Origin: Caprimulgus europaeus
Taxonomy: Eukaryota > Chordata > Aves > Caprimulgiformes > Caprimulgidae
DNA length: 64,000 bases
Reading direction: 5' to 3'
NCBI GenBank assembly: GCA_907165065.1
Contig: OU015524.1
Location: forward strand, 42,723,295-42,787,294
Position numbers and translations under genes: made by a program. How positions within the stretch are numbered: position 1 is the first letter of the stretch; every line of letters starts with the position of its first letter. Shown one piece after another: positions 48,501 to 63,500 of this stretch. The notes beneath the pieces were generated by a model. It made no database searches, was not told the DNA's origin, and saw only the letters and a program-made list of their open reading frames with translations.

Positions 48501-51500
48501 AAGCTTTAGAAGGCATACTTGACTGTGTACAGAACCCTGTTTTCCCATCATATGTTGCAAGAAACTTAATGAAAATTCTTCATGAAGTCCATGGTGAGGT
48601 AAGCACCACCTTTCTAGTTGCTTTATGGGTTCTGCACTTGACTGAAATGTTGAAATCAAATTTCATTTAGTAATAATGCTGTTAAATAATTTCACAGTGT
48701 ATTAGACTATTAGACTCTAATAATATGCAGTAGAGCTGCAAAGTATGATTTAATGAAACATCTAGTATATTCAGAATTCTCTAAGTGCTCAAAAATTTAA
48801 GTTCAATTTTCATAAAATGAGTGAGACTTTTAGTTTTAATGCAGTTTGGTTGTGTCTTGAAAGGATTGTAAACTGCATAGAGGATAAGCATTCTTGCCTC
48901 ACGTTTGGGTTTTGTAGGAGATAGCAATCATAAATTGGTTAAAAATGCCTTGTTTCTGTTCTTTAAAAATATGCAATACTGCTCTTCAGAGGAGAACAGC
49001 AAAGTAGCAGGTAAGTGTGTACTCATGGTAATCTCACAATAAGTCTTTCTTATATTTTTCCTCATGAATAGCTGTTGTTTAAAATACTGTCTGCAGTGTG
49101 TTACCAGAGAGGGGATGTTGTTGTAAGATGAAACTGTGCTATTGGAAGTTTGTTAAAATGAGAATGGATAAAAACTTCAGTTATTAATTTCCTCTGTTTG
49201 CAGATGGTTCTTTCTCACCTCTTGCCTGCACTAGACCGGTTGCTAGAGAAGGTCTTTAAGAAACCTGAGGCAATGCTGAAAGACGAAGTTGTACTCCTGC
49301 ATCTCATCCTTGGAAAGTTTAATGAATATTCAGCATCCCTCTTATGCAAAAATCAGCAGAGTCTGGATTTATTTATCAAAAGTCTTCATGCTGCCAAGAA
49401 ATTCTATGAAGAAATTCCACCATTTCAGATCACAGCACTTGGACAGGTATGGCTGTATGAAAGATCTGTTAATTTTTGATGCCTAAAGCAAATAGCAGTG
49501 TTCAGGATTGGATTTACAAGGACTTTTTCTTTGTTAAGGAATCCATAGCTTTTGACTTGTACTTTTTAGTACAAGTTTTTGAGGTCTCCATAGTGTATTT
49601 GAAACATCTAAACAGGCTGCAAAACTTTAACTCTTAAACTTACCAGAAGAAATTGCTGATTGCTTTATTTTTGCATTTTGACAAGTACAGAATAGAAATA
49701 ATGTATTTGCATGCAGATTAATACCTGTATCATTGCCTGCAGATAATACTGTTCCACTGTCCTTAGTTTTTGTCAGTCAGGCAGGAGCTTTACTTTATGT
49801 TTTTCTTCTGAGGAAAAACTGTCAAGAAAATACAGTAGGTGAGAGATAGTCTCATTTGAAGGAGGCTACAAATCCAGGCCTTCTATTAGCTAGTTATTCA
49901 TGCATACTTACCAAAGGCTGGCAACAGCCAGTTTGTTCCCCTCACCAAGCAAGCTGTGTAAAAAATTTCAGGAATCAGTATGTCTGATGGATATTTCAGA
50001 ACTATGTGGTTTGCATCTAAGGATTCCTGGATATATACAAATACATAGTCAAAAAGTAAATTTTTACAATATATGTTCATACTAACATGTGTCTATGATT
50101 AGATGTCATACATAATCTAACATACCTAAGCTCCATAGCTTGTGATTTTGTTACCCTCTTACAGTAAACCCTTTATTTTCTCCCTTTTGTAGATTACTAA
50201 ACCGTTCTTTGCAGCTCTGTCAGATGGGATGGTGCAAGAGAAGCTGTTAAAAGTATTGTTTGACTTACTGTTAAACTGTAAGAACCCGCTGTGTGCCCAG
50301 ACAATTAGCAGTGTGTTTAAAGGGGTAAGTGGCAGACTCCCAAACACAGAAACTTGTTCAAACCTGTTGCGGTGGTTCTACGTTACTACATTCAGTAATG
50401 CTCGTTGCTTATATCGTTCATAGCGTGAAAGGAATCAGAGCTATTTGTCACACAGTATCATTGCGTTAATAGCATTAAAAGTTCATTAAATGACTGCTTT
50501 TAGAAGGTATTCTTTAAAAGCCATGCATTAGTCATTTACTATAAAATGTGAATGAATTCAGCAGAAGTCACTTCTTTCTGCTGCACTGAGTTTCATTTTC
50601 TGGGATATGACTTGAATGTGTAGATTATGTACTCTCATGTGCAAGAAAAGTATGGGTTTTAAAAAAAGGAGGGAGCATAGATGTGTGATATGACACATAG
50701 TTCATTGGTGGTGGCATTATTGTTTGTTTCAGATTTCAGTGTGTGCTGAGCAGATTGTCAGAGAACTGGAGCCTCCTGAGAAAACCAAAAGCCTGGCCAC
50801 TGTTCAGCAAACTAGAAGGCAGAAAATGCAGCAACAGAGGTAAAATAACTAGAAACCCAAACATTTTTTCTGTACATTTTGAAAATGCCACTTGTTTTAC
50901 TACATTGCATAGTTCATATTGAAAGCATAAGCATCTATTCCTTCTTTTCCCCTGCACAGTAGAATAACTCTGAGCTACTTTTGGCAGGAGAAAACCAACT
51001 CATGTTGCTGTTTGAGAACTGATGGAACCATAATCAAAATTTAAAAAAATTCCAGTAATTTTAATGTTGGCATCTGCTCTTACAGAATCTGTCTTGATGC
51101 AGTTGAACAAGATTCATTTTTGTAGGCATTAAACTTGGTTAGTAATAAAGATATTTGGGCAAATTACATACATATGACTGAGGCCTACAGATGCTCATCA
51201 AAATGTTGCTATTGACTGAAAAATGGTATTTTCTTTCAGTTAAAACATTAATATAATCATTAATTTTTGGATCTCTCTGTCTTGTTTCTTCTTTCCATTC
51301 TCATAAGGAAGGTGCTTTTTGGTTCACTGTACTTACTATTCTTTAAGCTTCAGCTGTCAGCCGTTGCTGAAACAGGATATTGAGTTGGTTTTCTTGGTTT
51401 GACCTAGAATAGCTGTTCTTATTTTCCTTCACTTGACCTTTGTTAATAATCACTACCCATTAGACTGTTCCAGCTGTAAATATGTCTCTCAGAACAGACA

Positions 51501-54500
51501 CATGTTCTTGCACACACAGCCATTGCCTGCATAGTCAGTGGTTAGACAACTTGTAGTTCTGAAGATGCGAGATTCCTGCATGGCAAACTCAGATCCTGTA
51601 GATCAGCATTTGAATAGTTAATTGGTAATAGATTTTAATTTTTGTCCAGAGAAGTCTACTTCATTGTGTGGAATTTTTGTATACACAGAAGGCATGCTAT
51701 ACTTGTTTGTTTTTTCAAGCTTGTTCTGGGTTTTCTGTTGGTGGTTTAAAATATGTTGCTGCTTCAATCAAAAGCCCACCCACTGCCACCTCTCACAGGA
51801 GAAGCAGTAAAGGATATAATTATATGAAAGAAAAATTGTCCTTTTTTTACTTATGCATGTGTTTGTTCACTGGAACACTACTGTTTTCTTTACAAATTTA
51901 TATCCTCATTGTTCATCATTATCTTTTTAGAAAGCCTCAAGATGCAGAATTGGCACCAGAAACAAGCCACTTCAGCTGGCAGAGGGTTATGCTTATTCTG
52001 GAATTACTGCAGCATAAGAAGAAACTGAGACGTCCGCAGGCATTGGTACCTGCGCTTTTTAACCTGCTGAGCCGGTAATCGTGCCTCCATAACACGCGAG
52101 TCCTTGAGCATTCTCTCCTGCAGTAGACACTGTAAAGTGTTAAAATATGGGCTGCTTTCTCTCTGCTTTGTTGCCATGTTTTATAGCTTAGCTTGCCTTT
52201 TTTACTTGAACATCTTCTATGTAAATCGGATGAGAGGAATGGGAAGTTGTTACGATTTTTTGCCCTTTAAACAGTGTGATGAGCTGCTTAAGATTTTTAC
52301 CTGATGCACAGCTGCTTATATGAAGACTTTGTTTCTCAGGTGGAGGGCTTGGGATTGCCAAGAAGGATGACACCTGTGCTAAAACAGGCACAATTGACAG
52401 GACTTGTGCCTTTTGCAGAGCTATTATAATAATAATCTAAGCTTTAAAATTCCTCCCAAAACACTGTGGAACAGCCTTCATCCAGTGCAACCTAAGGAAA
52501 CTATCGCTTTTCCTGCCAGCCCTATCTCCAGGCACTAAGGTTTACATATAGATTGGGTGTTTATCTTTTTCCTTATGACTTGCCATTGCATACATGGGTA
52601 ATCATCTTATACTCTTGACAGTGCTTTAGTAAATGTCTTTTATTAGACCAGTTGATCTATTTGAAAACAAAAAATAAGAGGCACTTTTTGGCAAACACTT
52701 TTTAGAAGCCTCAATTTAGAACTTAATGTGGAATGAACACTGCAGTTTTTTATTTGGATCTTAATAGGCAGTTTGGTCACTTATTTTTCTGTCACCTTTT
52801 TCAGTCTCTTTATTTTTTTTCCTGAATGTATAGGTGTTTGGAACCTACAGCATCAGAAGAAGAAAATATGGAATATACGAAGCAGCTAATCCTCAGCTGC
52901 CTGCTAAGCATCTGTCAGAAATTGTCTTCAGATGGTAGCAAGATTCCAGCAGGTAAAAATTGCCAGACTCATTTCTTGGTACTTCTCTCCACCAGTACAG
53001 CATTAAAACAATGTCCTCTGATGTTTTTCTTCTCTCAGTCTACACTGTATTGTTGAGGAGAAATAGATTCCTCTATAAGGGTATACAGGTTTGCCTTCTT
53101 AATAATTTTTGGTAGGTCCCTTAGGTATGGTTTGCAAAGTGAAACAAGTGCTTGAGTGTACTGTTTATTCCCACGTGGTTGACCGTTACAGTGGTAATCA
53201 CTGACTGTTTTTTACTTGCAGATATCCTTGACAAAGAAAAGTTCAACGTGGAACTGATAGTTCAGTGCATCAGGATTTCTAAAATGCCCCAGACACACCA
53301 CCATGCGCTGCTTCTCCTCGGTGCTGTTGCTGGCATGTTTCCTGTAAGTAATACCTGAAATTTATGTGTTGGCTCTTCTCTTCAGGTTCCAAATCCTGGG
53401 AAGAGTGAAAAACATACAGAGCTCTTCTATGGGGAGAAACTTTCTGAAAGGAGCAAGAGGCAAAATTTGCAAGAGGCAAAAGAGCATGTTCTCTGCTCTT
53501 TTAGAGCTTTCTATTATATTTTACTAGAAAAAAAACTTTATCTTGATGATTTGGTTACTAGTCATTTATGACTTGCAGTGAAGCACATAGAAATGAAAGC
53601 TTTCTCATGACAGCCCTGCCTCACCTTCCTGCTGTGGTTTAAGTTCTAGTGCATTGTTTCTTCTTTCCCCTGCTTTTTTATATACAAGAGAGAAAACATC
53701 TAGCCCAATAGCACATGTGTTCTTACAAGTTCCTATTGTGTACAACACTGAGGAATCTAGTTGTAGTTAAGCATAAAATCAAGTTGATCTGATTAATTGA
53801 CTGAGAAACAGGCCTTTTCTTCTATGGATTGAAATTTGACTGTACACTCTTCTAAGTCAGATTCTTTTGCTTTGAAACTATCACCTGCTGTAGAACTGCG
53901 CTTTTATTCTGCATTAATACTGGCTCTTCCAAGATTTTCAAGATCAGAATACAAGGGAATATTTACTAGTCTTGTCTCTCTTTTTAAATATAAAACCCTT
54001 CTCCAGTTCACTAAAACTGAATGAAAAATGTGCCTATAACTTCTTGCTCTAAGTTCTGACAAAATCTAGGAAACTAACTCTTGAGCTAGGTGACACCTGT
54101 AATCCAGCCATCTTACAATTAATTACTGTTATTACAATCGAGCCTCCAAAAAAGCCAGAAGTTACAATGAGCATGGTTGCTTTCCATTGTACGATTGTAG
54201 ATATTGCAGATGTTTTACAGATATAAAATGGGTGGGTGGGAAAGGTATGAAAAGCACTGGAATCTGTGCCAGACTCACATTTGTGCTTCTGCAAATCTCC
54301 CCATAGCTGATTTTGCTTGTCATGCTAGCAGGGCACCGAGTTGAAGAATACAAAGTATTTTAGCAGACTAAACTCTCAATTTCTGCTCTTTGATTACTTG
54401 CTTAGAAGTACATCTTGGTTTCTAAATAATATTTAGAAGTGTAACAGTTGCATAGTAAGTAGCTTTAAGGGACACATTTAAAATTAGTTTAGTGGAGGTT

Positions 54501-57500
54501 TTGGAAGATACTCATGATCCTCATTTTCTTTTATAGGAATCTAGTGGCATTTGTGGGAAAGAGAAATAAATGCCTTAAAGGATAATATGTGAAGCAGCAC
54601 AGTTCAAAAAAATAAACTAATCTCATCTGTCTTCTTTTCCAGGATAAAGTTCTCCATAACATTATGCCAATTTTTACATTCATGGGAGCAAATGTCTTGC
54701 GTCTGGATGATACTTACACATTCCAAGTAATTAATAAGACAGTGCAGATGGTTATTCCTGCTCTTATACAGGTAAATTTGTGTACTTAATGGAAAGGCAT
54801 AGAAAAAAGTGAACAATAAGATTATTAACTAAGTAGAATGGTTTAGAATATCATTGGGCTAATAAGTTGTAGCCTATTCTAGCATTATTTTTATATAGAT
54901 ATTAAATTATATGTTTAGCCAGAACAGTATCGCAACTGTACCTGAAGAGGACCCGAAACATACTTCAAGTTTTTTAATCATAAAAATAGCAGGCAAGTTC
55001 AGTAGAGTAACCATTGGAAATAAAGAGGAGGTTATTAGTCCTTTAATAATCTGTCATGGTCATATCAATAGTTGACATGGTCTGAAGGAAGTGGAAAGAT
55101 AAAATATCTGACAAATGCTTTTATTCTTCCAGCTGGTGTTTGTGTGGGTTTTCTTGTGTTTGTCTGGTTAGATAAATGGTTACAAACCAAAACAAAAATA
55201 CATTATTATTTTTCAAAGGGGATATTTTTTATTCTATCAGATCTCACTTGCTCCAAATAAGTATTAATTCTAATCATTCATAGATTTAAACATGAAAAAT
55301 GCCATAAAAATATCTTAAGTAAAATGAATTGGGGGGAAAAAAAAATTATTTTTCTAACAATGGGCTGGAGATTTCCTGGTGTGTTTTTCATTGATATGTA
55401 TACACATTTTGCATCCTCTTGTAGATCTCTTTTAGAGTAATCAAGTTGCCATCTCCTTTTTTAAAATTATTTTTTTTATTTAAAAGCTTTCATAGCAGCC
55501 ATCACAAGTTTCTGTGACAAATTATTTATGGCATACACAATTATTACAGGTGGGGAGAGCCTAATGTTATTTACCTGTGATCATGTAGGCTACTTCTGTT
55601 ATTTTTATGAGGCCCTTGAAGCCAAGTCTGTAACTGTCAGGCTTACAGGCAAAGTTTTCAGAAGGATGTGGGATTGCTTTCCCTTGAAAACATCCTGCTT
55701 GTTTCAGCTGAATGACAAGTAATTTTAAAAATTATTCTTTTATCTTTTTTTATCTTCTTTTTTTTTAAATTTTATATGAAGCTTCTTCCTTCAGCACTGA
55801 AAAGGAACTATGTGCTTCAAAACTGTTTATTTTGGAGCATTTATATTTTCCTTGAGATCGTGTTTTTGGTAATGCTTTTATCAGGCATGTAGTGCTTTTT
55901 CTCATGTTCTGAATTTACAAGAAAGAACTTGTACCCATATGCAATAATCTATTTAAACAGCTGTACCTGTTTGTACATAGGCTGAAGACAGTGATTTGTC
56001 AGAGTCCTCAGGAAGTGTGGAAGAGGTGGTGACAAAGATCATCCGTGTGTTCGTGGATGCCTTGCCCCATGTGCCGGAGCACCGCCGCCTGCCCATCCTA
56101 GCCCAGCTGATCTCTACAGTGGGAGGTGACAAGTTCCTCTGGGTTCTCCTGGTGCTGCTGTTTGAGCAGTATGTGACCAAAACTGTGACTGCAACATCAA
56201 GCACAGACAAGGTTAGAAGACTCATGGGGTCAACTTTTTTCTCAAGGAACTGATCTCCCACTTTCTGTTCATGGTCTTGCCTTTAGGAAGGTGCAAGATA
56301 AGCCCCTAGGTTGTGCTAAAATAGCTAGTGAGCTCTGAGCTTGTGCTGTAGCAGAACCCAATGGTGATGTGGACTATGATTTGTATTGCAGATGGAATAT
56401 TGTTTTGTCCTGGAGCCTGAACAATAAATTAGATCATACTGTACAGCAGTCCTTGACCTGAAGAGCTGATAATCTAATTATGAAGTGCTTCAATATTTTT
56501 AAAGTTGTTTTTTTTTCTTTAACTGTGTTTGTGGAACATGATACTGGTCTTCCTGTACAGACCAAGATAAAAACCCTGTTATGTTTTTGTGTAGGCAGGC
56601 CCTCGGATTAGGTGAAAGTACAGTTTATGGGATAAATGAAAAGAATTACTGAAGGAACACTGTTGAGAAGATACAGTCTTTGCTGTAGCAATTTAATCTT
56701 TTTCTGTACCCTCTGGAGCTATGCTCTCTCCAAGAGCTTGCTGCTGCTACCCTTGGTGTTAATGCTGGCAGGATCCAACTGACCATGGCATATTCACAAA
56801 CTCACTGAGGGGTTTTTGAGTCCTTTTATCATTATTAGTATTATTTTTTTTAATTCTTGAATTTTTTTTTTTTTCAATTTCTAAACCATAAACAGGATGC
56901 TGTTCTGGAAGCAGACACTGAATTTTGGATTTCCATCTGTTGTGAATTTAATGTACATTCTCAGTTCCAAAGCATGATGAAAATAATCCAGTACTTGACA
57001 GAGCTGCCAGAGAACAAAGAAGGTAACCACAACACAGACCCAGCAAATACAAGTAAACCTTCCTATTACAAGGGACAAGGGGAAATGGTTTTAAACTAAA
57101 AGAGGGTAGATTTAGACTAGATAGAACAAAGAAATTTTTTACAGTGAGGGTGGTGCAACACTGGAACAGGTTGCCCAGGGAGGTGGTAGAAGCCCCATCC
57201 CTGGAAACATTCAAAGTCAGGCTGGACGGGGCTCTGAGCAACCTGATCTAGCTACAGATCTCCCTGCTCACTGCAGGGGAGTTGAGCTAGATGACCTTTC
57301 AAGGTCCCTTACAACCCAAACCATTCTGTGATTCTATTACTCCTCTACACAGAAGACTTAAGAGATACAGAATTACTCTTAATTGCTTTTTCCTTTTTTT
57401 TAATAAAATGGCTAAGATATGTGATTACTTTTTTTTTTAAATCCTTTTAATTATAGATTAATTTGACCACTTAGAATCAAACCGTAGTCTTCATTTACAA

Positions 57501-60500
57501 GGTACAGTAAATCACTTAGTTTAAATAAAAAGTTATTATTCATAGCAGACAAGATCACAGGGACTACAGTAATTTCTGGGCTTTTTAAGGTTTTGTTTCT
57601 TTCTACTACAGTATAGTGGAGTAATAATTAAACAATGTTTTAATACTTTTCCAGTCTGTTATTTCAAAGCGCATTAGGGAAGGTAAGTGAGGGTTGTTTG
57701 GTTCTTTTTAAGTTAGGACTTGCCTAACTTTTTAAGTTAGGACTTCAAAGAAAAATGTTTGAATAGATTTTTCTCACCCAGAAAGGACCTAGTAATGACA
57801 CTGAAAGCAGTTTTCCTAAATATGTGACGCAGAGTGTACGTGGTCCTGCCTTAGAAGTCTCTCGTGTTTGTAGCCAGCGTACCATTGCTTTAGCACCAAG
57901 AAAAAATATTCTTCACCTAAAAATTGTCAGATGGAATGACAATGAAATGGCACTACTTCTTTTGAGGCTGTTGAAAGGAAAATTTTCTCTCCTGTGCTAT
58001 TTCAAAGCATCTTTTTTGGAAATTTGACATGATTTTGGATACTGCGGAATTACCATCCTTGATAGGCATTTGACTGTAATTTTACTTTGTTTCTGTACTC
58101 AGAAATCTGTCTTTTTCTCTTGGCTGCAATTTTTTTTTTGTTAATATTTTCAACAGATGATCCTGGGCCAAAAATGTCAAGAACATGCACGACAAAGCTA
58201 AAAAATCAGGAAGGGCAGCTCTTCAATGTGGAGTCTCACTCAGACAAACAACTTCGGCATTTCAAATTTTTGTCAGTCTCCTTCATGTCACAACTTTTAT
58301 CCTCTCAGAGTTTTGTGAAAAAGGTAACAATGGCAGATGGCTTTTCAACTGATCAGATAAAGTAATTGTGACATACTGTAATAGATAAGGTTTAATTTGC
58401 TTTTTAGTATGCCTTTATATTCAAAGGGGAGGAAAGAATACACTGTCCAGTGTATCTTGCTGACACTTTTATTGACACAGTTTTCAATTGAAACCTCTCA
58501 GTAATGTTAATTTTGTAATAAGGCTTTTCCACATAGACTGTTTGTGTGATTGATGAATAGGTAACAAAGTGAAATTCTGGTCCCAGTGGATTCCCACTGG
58601 CTTTATGGAGTCTGTGATTTCACTCGCAGTCTATGTAAATCCAAGTTTGGTGTGGGATTCATACTGTTAACTCTGAAAAGACAAAATAAATATTACAAAT
58701 TTTGGGCTGTGGCTCTAGCTGGAAGTAGTTCCCAGTTTTTCAGCTGAACATCACTCACCAGCATGAAGTGTATTAGCTTCTGTGACTTCATTGCCTGAGA
58801 TTCTCAGATTTTCTTCTAGAATGATGGCTTAAGTGGAAATGTGAGGAGCTTGTAGTGACCATGTTAGTGGACATTTCATTCAGAACAAACAAATTTGCGT
58901 ATATTGGGATATTAACTTAATGAGGGGATGTAAGTTTCACACTTAGCCTTTTCATTCTTTCGTTTTAAACCAGATAGTTGAATGTGAAGAAACAGAAGAG
59001 CTACAGAAGCTGGAACAGAGGTATGCTTTGAATCTGCTCCACTCCTCCTGTTTCTAGCTTTTACTGCAAGCTAGGAATATTTTTAAGTGTAGTCCTATTA
59101 GAATATTTTTTCCCCAAACATACTTCTAATGCTGTCCTCGGTAACAAACAGTATTTATTATATGCAAGTTATTTGGGTTTGGTTTTGTTTTGTTTGTTTT
59201 TAATATGATGTGGAGTTTTTTGTTTTTGAAAGATTGCTCCATCCAATATCCACTCTTTCTGTATTTCTGCTAGTGCTTCTTTACATACTTGGCCATAACT
59301 ATTATGCTATTGATGATGGAGTCTGTAAAAGAATTCCAGATTTTTAGCAAAGCATATTGCTTCATTCATAGGAAAAAAAATTGTTATTCACAGGTGCTGC
59401 TACCTTGGTGTAAGAAAATTACTAGTAATCACAGATCACAGTTGTTATTGGGCTATAACTGATGCAAAATTGAGGGTTTCTTTTGTGGAGGCTTAACTTT
59501 TACGTTTGTTCTAAGTGAAAAAGGTTGTAGGATTTATTTTATATGCTGTGTTCCTTAAATGCCCATTTTTAAACATATGTATCTTCCCACATTGTTTTTG
59601 TTTTAAAGCAGAGTTCTTAAGTAGAACTACTATTGTATGTAGATGTTAATTTGGGGGTACCAGGTAGACTTCTTTAATGTGCACATGATTGTCCTTACTG
59701 CCATAGCATTTTGTTAATATGTAGATGTCATCTGCTAGTCTCTACATTAGGTCTTTCATTTTCTTTTATTGTTGCTGTTTCATGAAATGTTGTGCTTTCC
59801 AGTGACAAAGTCAACTTCTTTAGTGTCCTTGATACTTACTAAAACATGCTTTCTTTTCGTCTAGGCTACTAGAAGAGGTTCTTCACTATATAAACACTGT
59901 GGCATCTTCAGTGGAAGGAAATGCAGACAAGCCAACAGCTAAATTTTGGAGGGTTCTGCTTAACAAGTCCTATGATATGCTGGATAAAGTATGTCTCATT
60001 AGCCCTCATGTTAGCAGTGGGATATTTTTGCTTTTGTTTATTAATATGATTATACTGTTTGTAGGATTTCTTGTTGGATTAGTACTAATCTTTATTGAAT
60101 GGTCTGCAACCTGGTGCATCATTGTTTAATTTCATCTATCTTCTTTAATAACTACAGCTAACAGCTTAGACATGACAACTGGGGGTGTGCAAAATCAGAA
60201 AAGCTTATTTCCTCTAGTTAGTATTCTGCTGGCTGGAAGTAGTAATTTCACTATCTTGTCTGAGGGAGAAGAATGGGTTTTGACAGCATTTCTCATTGTT
60301 ACCTCATAAAATTATTGTACTAATGCCAGTGGAACTGTTGTATATTTCTACTAAATGGAGAAAAAAATCCTTATGCTTTTCTTTCTAATCTTTTTCTGAA
60401 CAGAAGTCTATTTGTAGAATTGGACTGGCTGTCTCGTTGCGTGTTGTGTCTTTTCACAGCTTGGTTTTTTGGTTTTTTTTTTTGCCTGTGAAGTATATTC

Positions 60501-63500
60501 CAGTTTTCATGATGTACAGGCATAGGACACTACCAGAAGTATTTTAGGGTAAGCTCACCAGTGTAGACAGAAGGAATTGCTGAGGAAATCTTGGAGCTAG
60601 TGGATATTGGCTGGTTACCAGCCAGTGAACATACATTAAGTACTGTAACCGGAACCTCCTTGGTTCTTTTGCTCGCCTCAGATATAGCATTACTAACCTG
60701 TCCTCTCGTCTTTGATCCTGAATCCCATGTGGGAAGTTGGAGAGAGTTTGCCTGTCTTATTGTGGAGGCTACTATGTCACAGCACATGGAAGAGCACTTA
60801 TGGTATTGTTTTGTTTGTGTTTTCTTGTAGGTCAATGCATTATTGCCAACAGAAACGTTCATCCCTGTAATCAGGGGGCTGCTGACGAATCAGCTCCCAT
60901 CTGTGAGACGTAAGGCCATGGACCTTTTGAACAACAAGGTGCAGCAGCGCACAAGGTGGCAGAAGAGCCAGGTGAGGCGAAGTGGTTAAACTCAGTTCCT
61001 TTAGTAAAGTACCCAGAGAGAGATTGATATAGCAGTGTTTTTTTCTACCACTGTTCTAGAGACATCAGGTACCATTGCCAAATGTGGCAGGCAGCTCTTG
61101 AGTCTTAATTGTATGTCTGATGTGTGTGTTCTCTTGTCCTCTTAGATCCTGCAGCTCTTAGAGCTAGTTCCTGAGCTCATTGCTATTGTGCAGTGTAAAA
61201 GAAAGGAGGAAGAGGAGGAGCAAGCCATCAACAGGCAGACTGCTTTGTTCAGCCTCAAGCTGCTCTGCAGAGGTTTTGGCACAGAAAATCCAGTGCCATT
61301 TGTACCTGTTCTGAAAACTGCCATTGATCTAATTTCTTCAGAGAAGGAGGAAAAGAATGTGGTGGGAAGTGCTTTGCTCTGTATAGCTGAGGTCACCTGT
61401 ACACTGAAAGCCCAAGCAATACCTCAGCTTCCAAGGTACTGTTGGGTTCTTTTTAACAGAACCAACTGCAGCAGGAATTAGTTATACTAATATATACATT
61501 ACTGAAGGAATGCTGATGAAAGCCAAGTGGCAGTCTGTGCATATGTGTGTTTTGGGTAGATGAGAATAAAGGTATTTGTAGTGCTTAAAGGTGCTTCCTG
61601 GTTGTAGAATTAAGAAGCTAGTGGGGAAATTGTACAAGTTTTATAATCAGTGGAGTTTCTTATGGAGTCTGCTACTAACATGAGAACCAGTACAATTGAA
61701 AACTCTACATGTTACATTATTTTATTCTCCCTATTCAAGAAGAATTCAAACATCTAACTTGTTGCTTTTAAGACTGTTTTATCTCATTACAAACATAAGT
61801 TTCTTATTTAATTAACTGTTATTTAATCTTAAACTAAAGATGGGGCTTTGAGCAATCTGATCTAGTGAAAGATGTCCCTGCCTATGGCAGCATGGACTAG
61901 ATGATCTTTAAAGATCCCTTCTGACCCAAACCATTCTATGATTCTGTGATTCTAAACCTAATAACCTTCATTAGCTTCAAAACAAAGCAATACAGCAGAA
62001 GAGCCCCAAACACTTAGTTTCCTCAAATATACATGTAAAAATTAATGTAAAAATTGTCCCTGCAGGCTTAACAGATGGATTTATGTGATTGTAAATGTGC
62101 CTCCAAATAGTCAGTGGTTTCATCTTTCTTTATGCTTGGTTATTCACAGGCTGATGCCAGCACTGTTGAAGACTTTAAAAAATAAGAAGGAGCTGGTCTC
62201 CAATGAGATTTACTTGCTGAGTGCCATCACTGCTCTGCTGAAGGTTGCAGAAACATTACCACACTTCCTTAGTCCTTATCTTTTGGATTGCTTGCTGCAG
62301 GTGAGCTGACTCCCACAGATATGTAATGGGGAACAAGATCTGCCCAGTTCCTACAAGAAACTACAAAGATTAGATTTTTTTCTCTCTGACACTGAAATAG
62401 GAGTGTGTGAAGGTGGAAGGTTGTAACATATTCTACTCACCTTCTTATGCAGCTAAGATACAAAATATAAGAGCATCTGCTCTTCCCTCTGATAGGTTTG
62501 TTTGCCTCTTGGAAAAGGAGATGAATCCTGAAGGGTCATTCTGTAATATCCATGATGTCATCAAATGTATATCTTAACAGCTCTAGTTAGTGTAATTCTG
62601 ACCCCCTGCTGCTGACATCCACATTTCAATAGTGTTTGTCTTCTAAAGACAGAAAAGCTCTGTGTGCAGACATCCTCATGTAAGGTGCTCCAAGTGCTGC
62701 AAACAGCAAGGTTCCCATCTGGCACTTGCAAAGACAACTACTGTTAAAAAAGTTCCTGAGTTGCTTTAAGGATGCCTAACTTTTGTTGGATTTCTTTATA
62801 GGTTGTCCGCTTGGAAAAGATTGTGGTAGAGTTTGGTCCTTCTTCCCAGATAAGTTTACGCGTAACATCATTGAAAACTATCCTGGCTACAAGGCTTGCT
62901 CCCCGGATACTCTTGCCTGCAGTTACAAAATGTTACAGTGAAGTGGCAAATACCAGGAAGGTAAGGATTTTTAAAAATCTTTTCCATTGTGATTAAAAAG
63001 AAAGAAAGAAAAAGAAGCAGTGCAAAATTTGGTTCAACTGTCCTGGCTGTGTCCCCTCCCAGCCTCTAGCCCACCACCAGCCTACTCACGGGGGCAGCAG
63101 AGTGAGAAACAAAGAAAGACTTGACACTGCAAGCACTGTTCAGCAATAGCTAAAACACCGGTGTGTTATCAGCGTTATTTTGGTCACAAATCTAAAATGC
63201 AGCATCATATAAGCTGCTATGAGGAAAATTAACTCCACCCCAGCCAAACCTAGTGATGTCTTTATATTATCTCTGTTTTCTTTTGTACCACAATGGTGAT
63301 TCAGAAAAGTTAGACCGGGGAGAAACACGCCAGTTTAATATCCTTAGCATGTTAGATGATGAATGCTTGAAAGATCATCCCATTCATAAAGGCCTTGATT
63401 TATCTGCTAGGAATACAAGTTGAGTCATAATTTTCATCTGAGCTTTGCTACTGTCTCACAGGTGCAAACCTTTAAGACTTAACTGATATCTCCAGTATTG

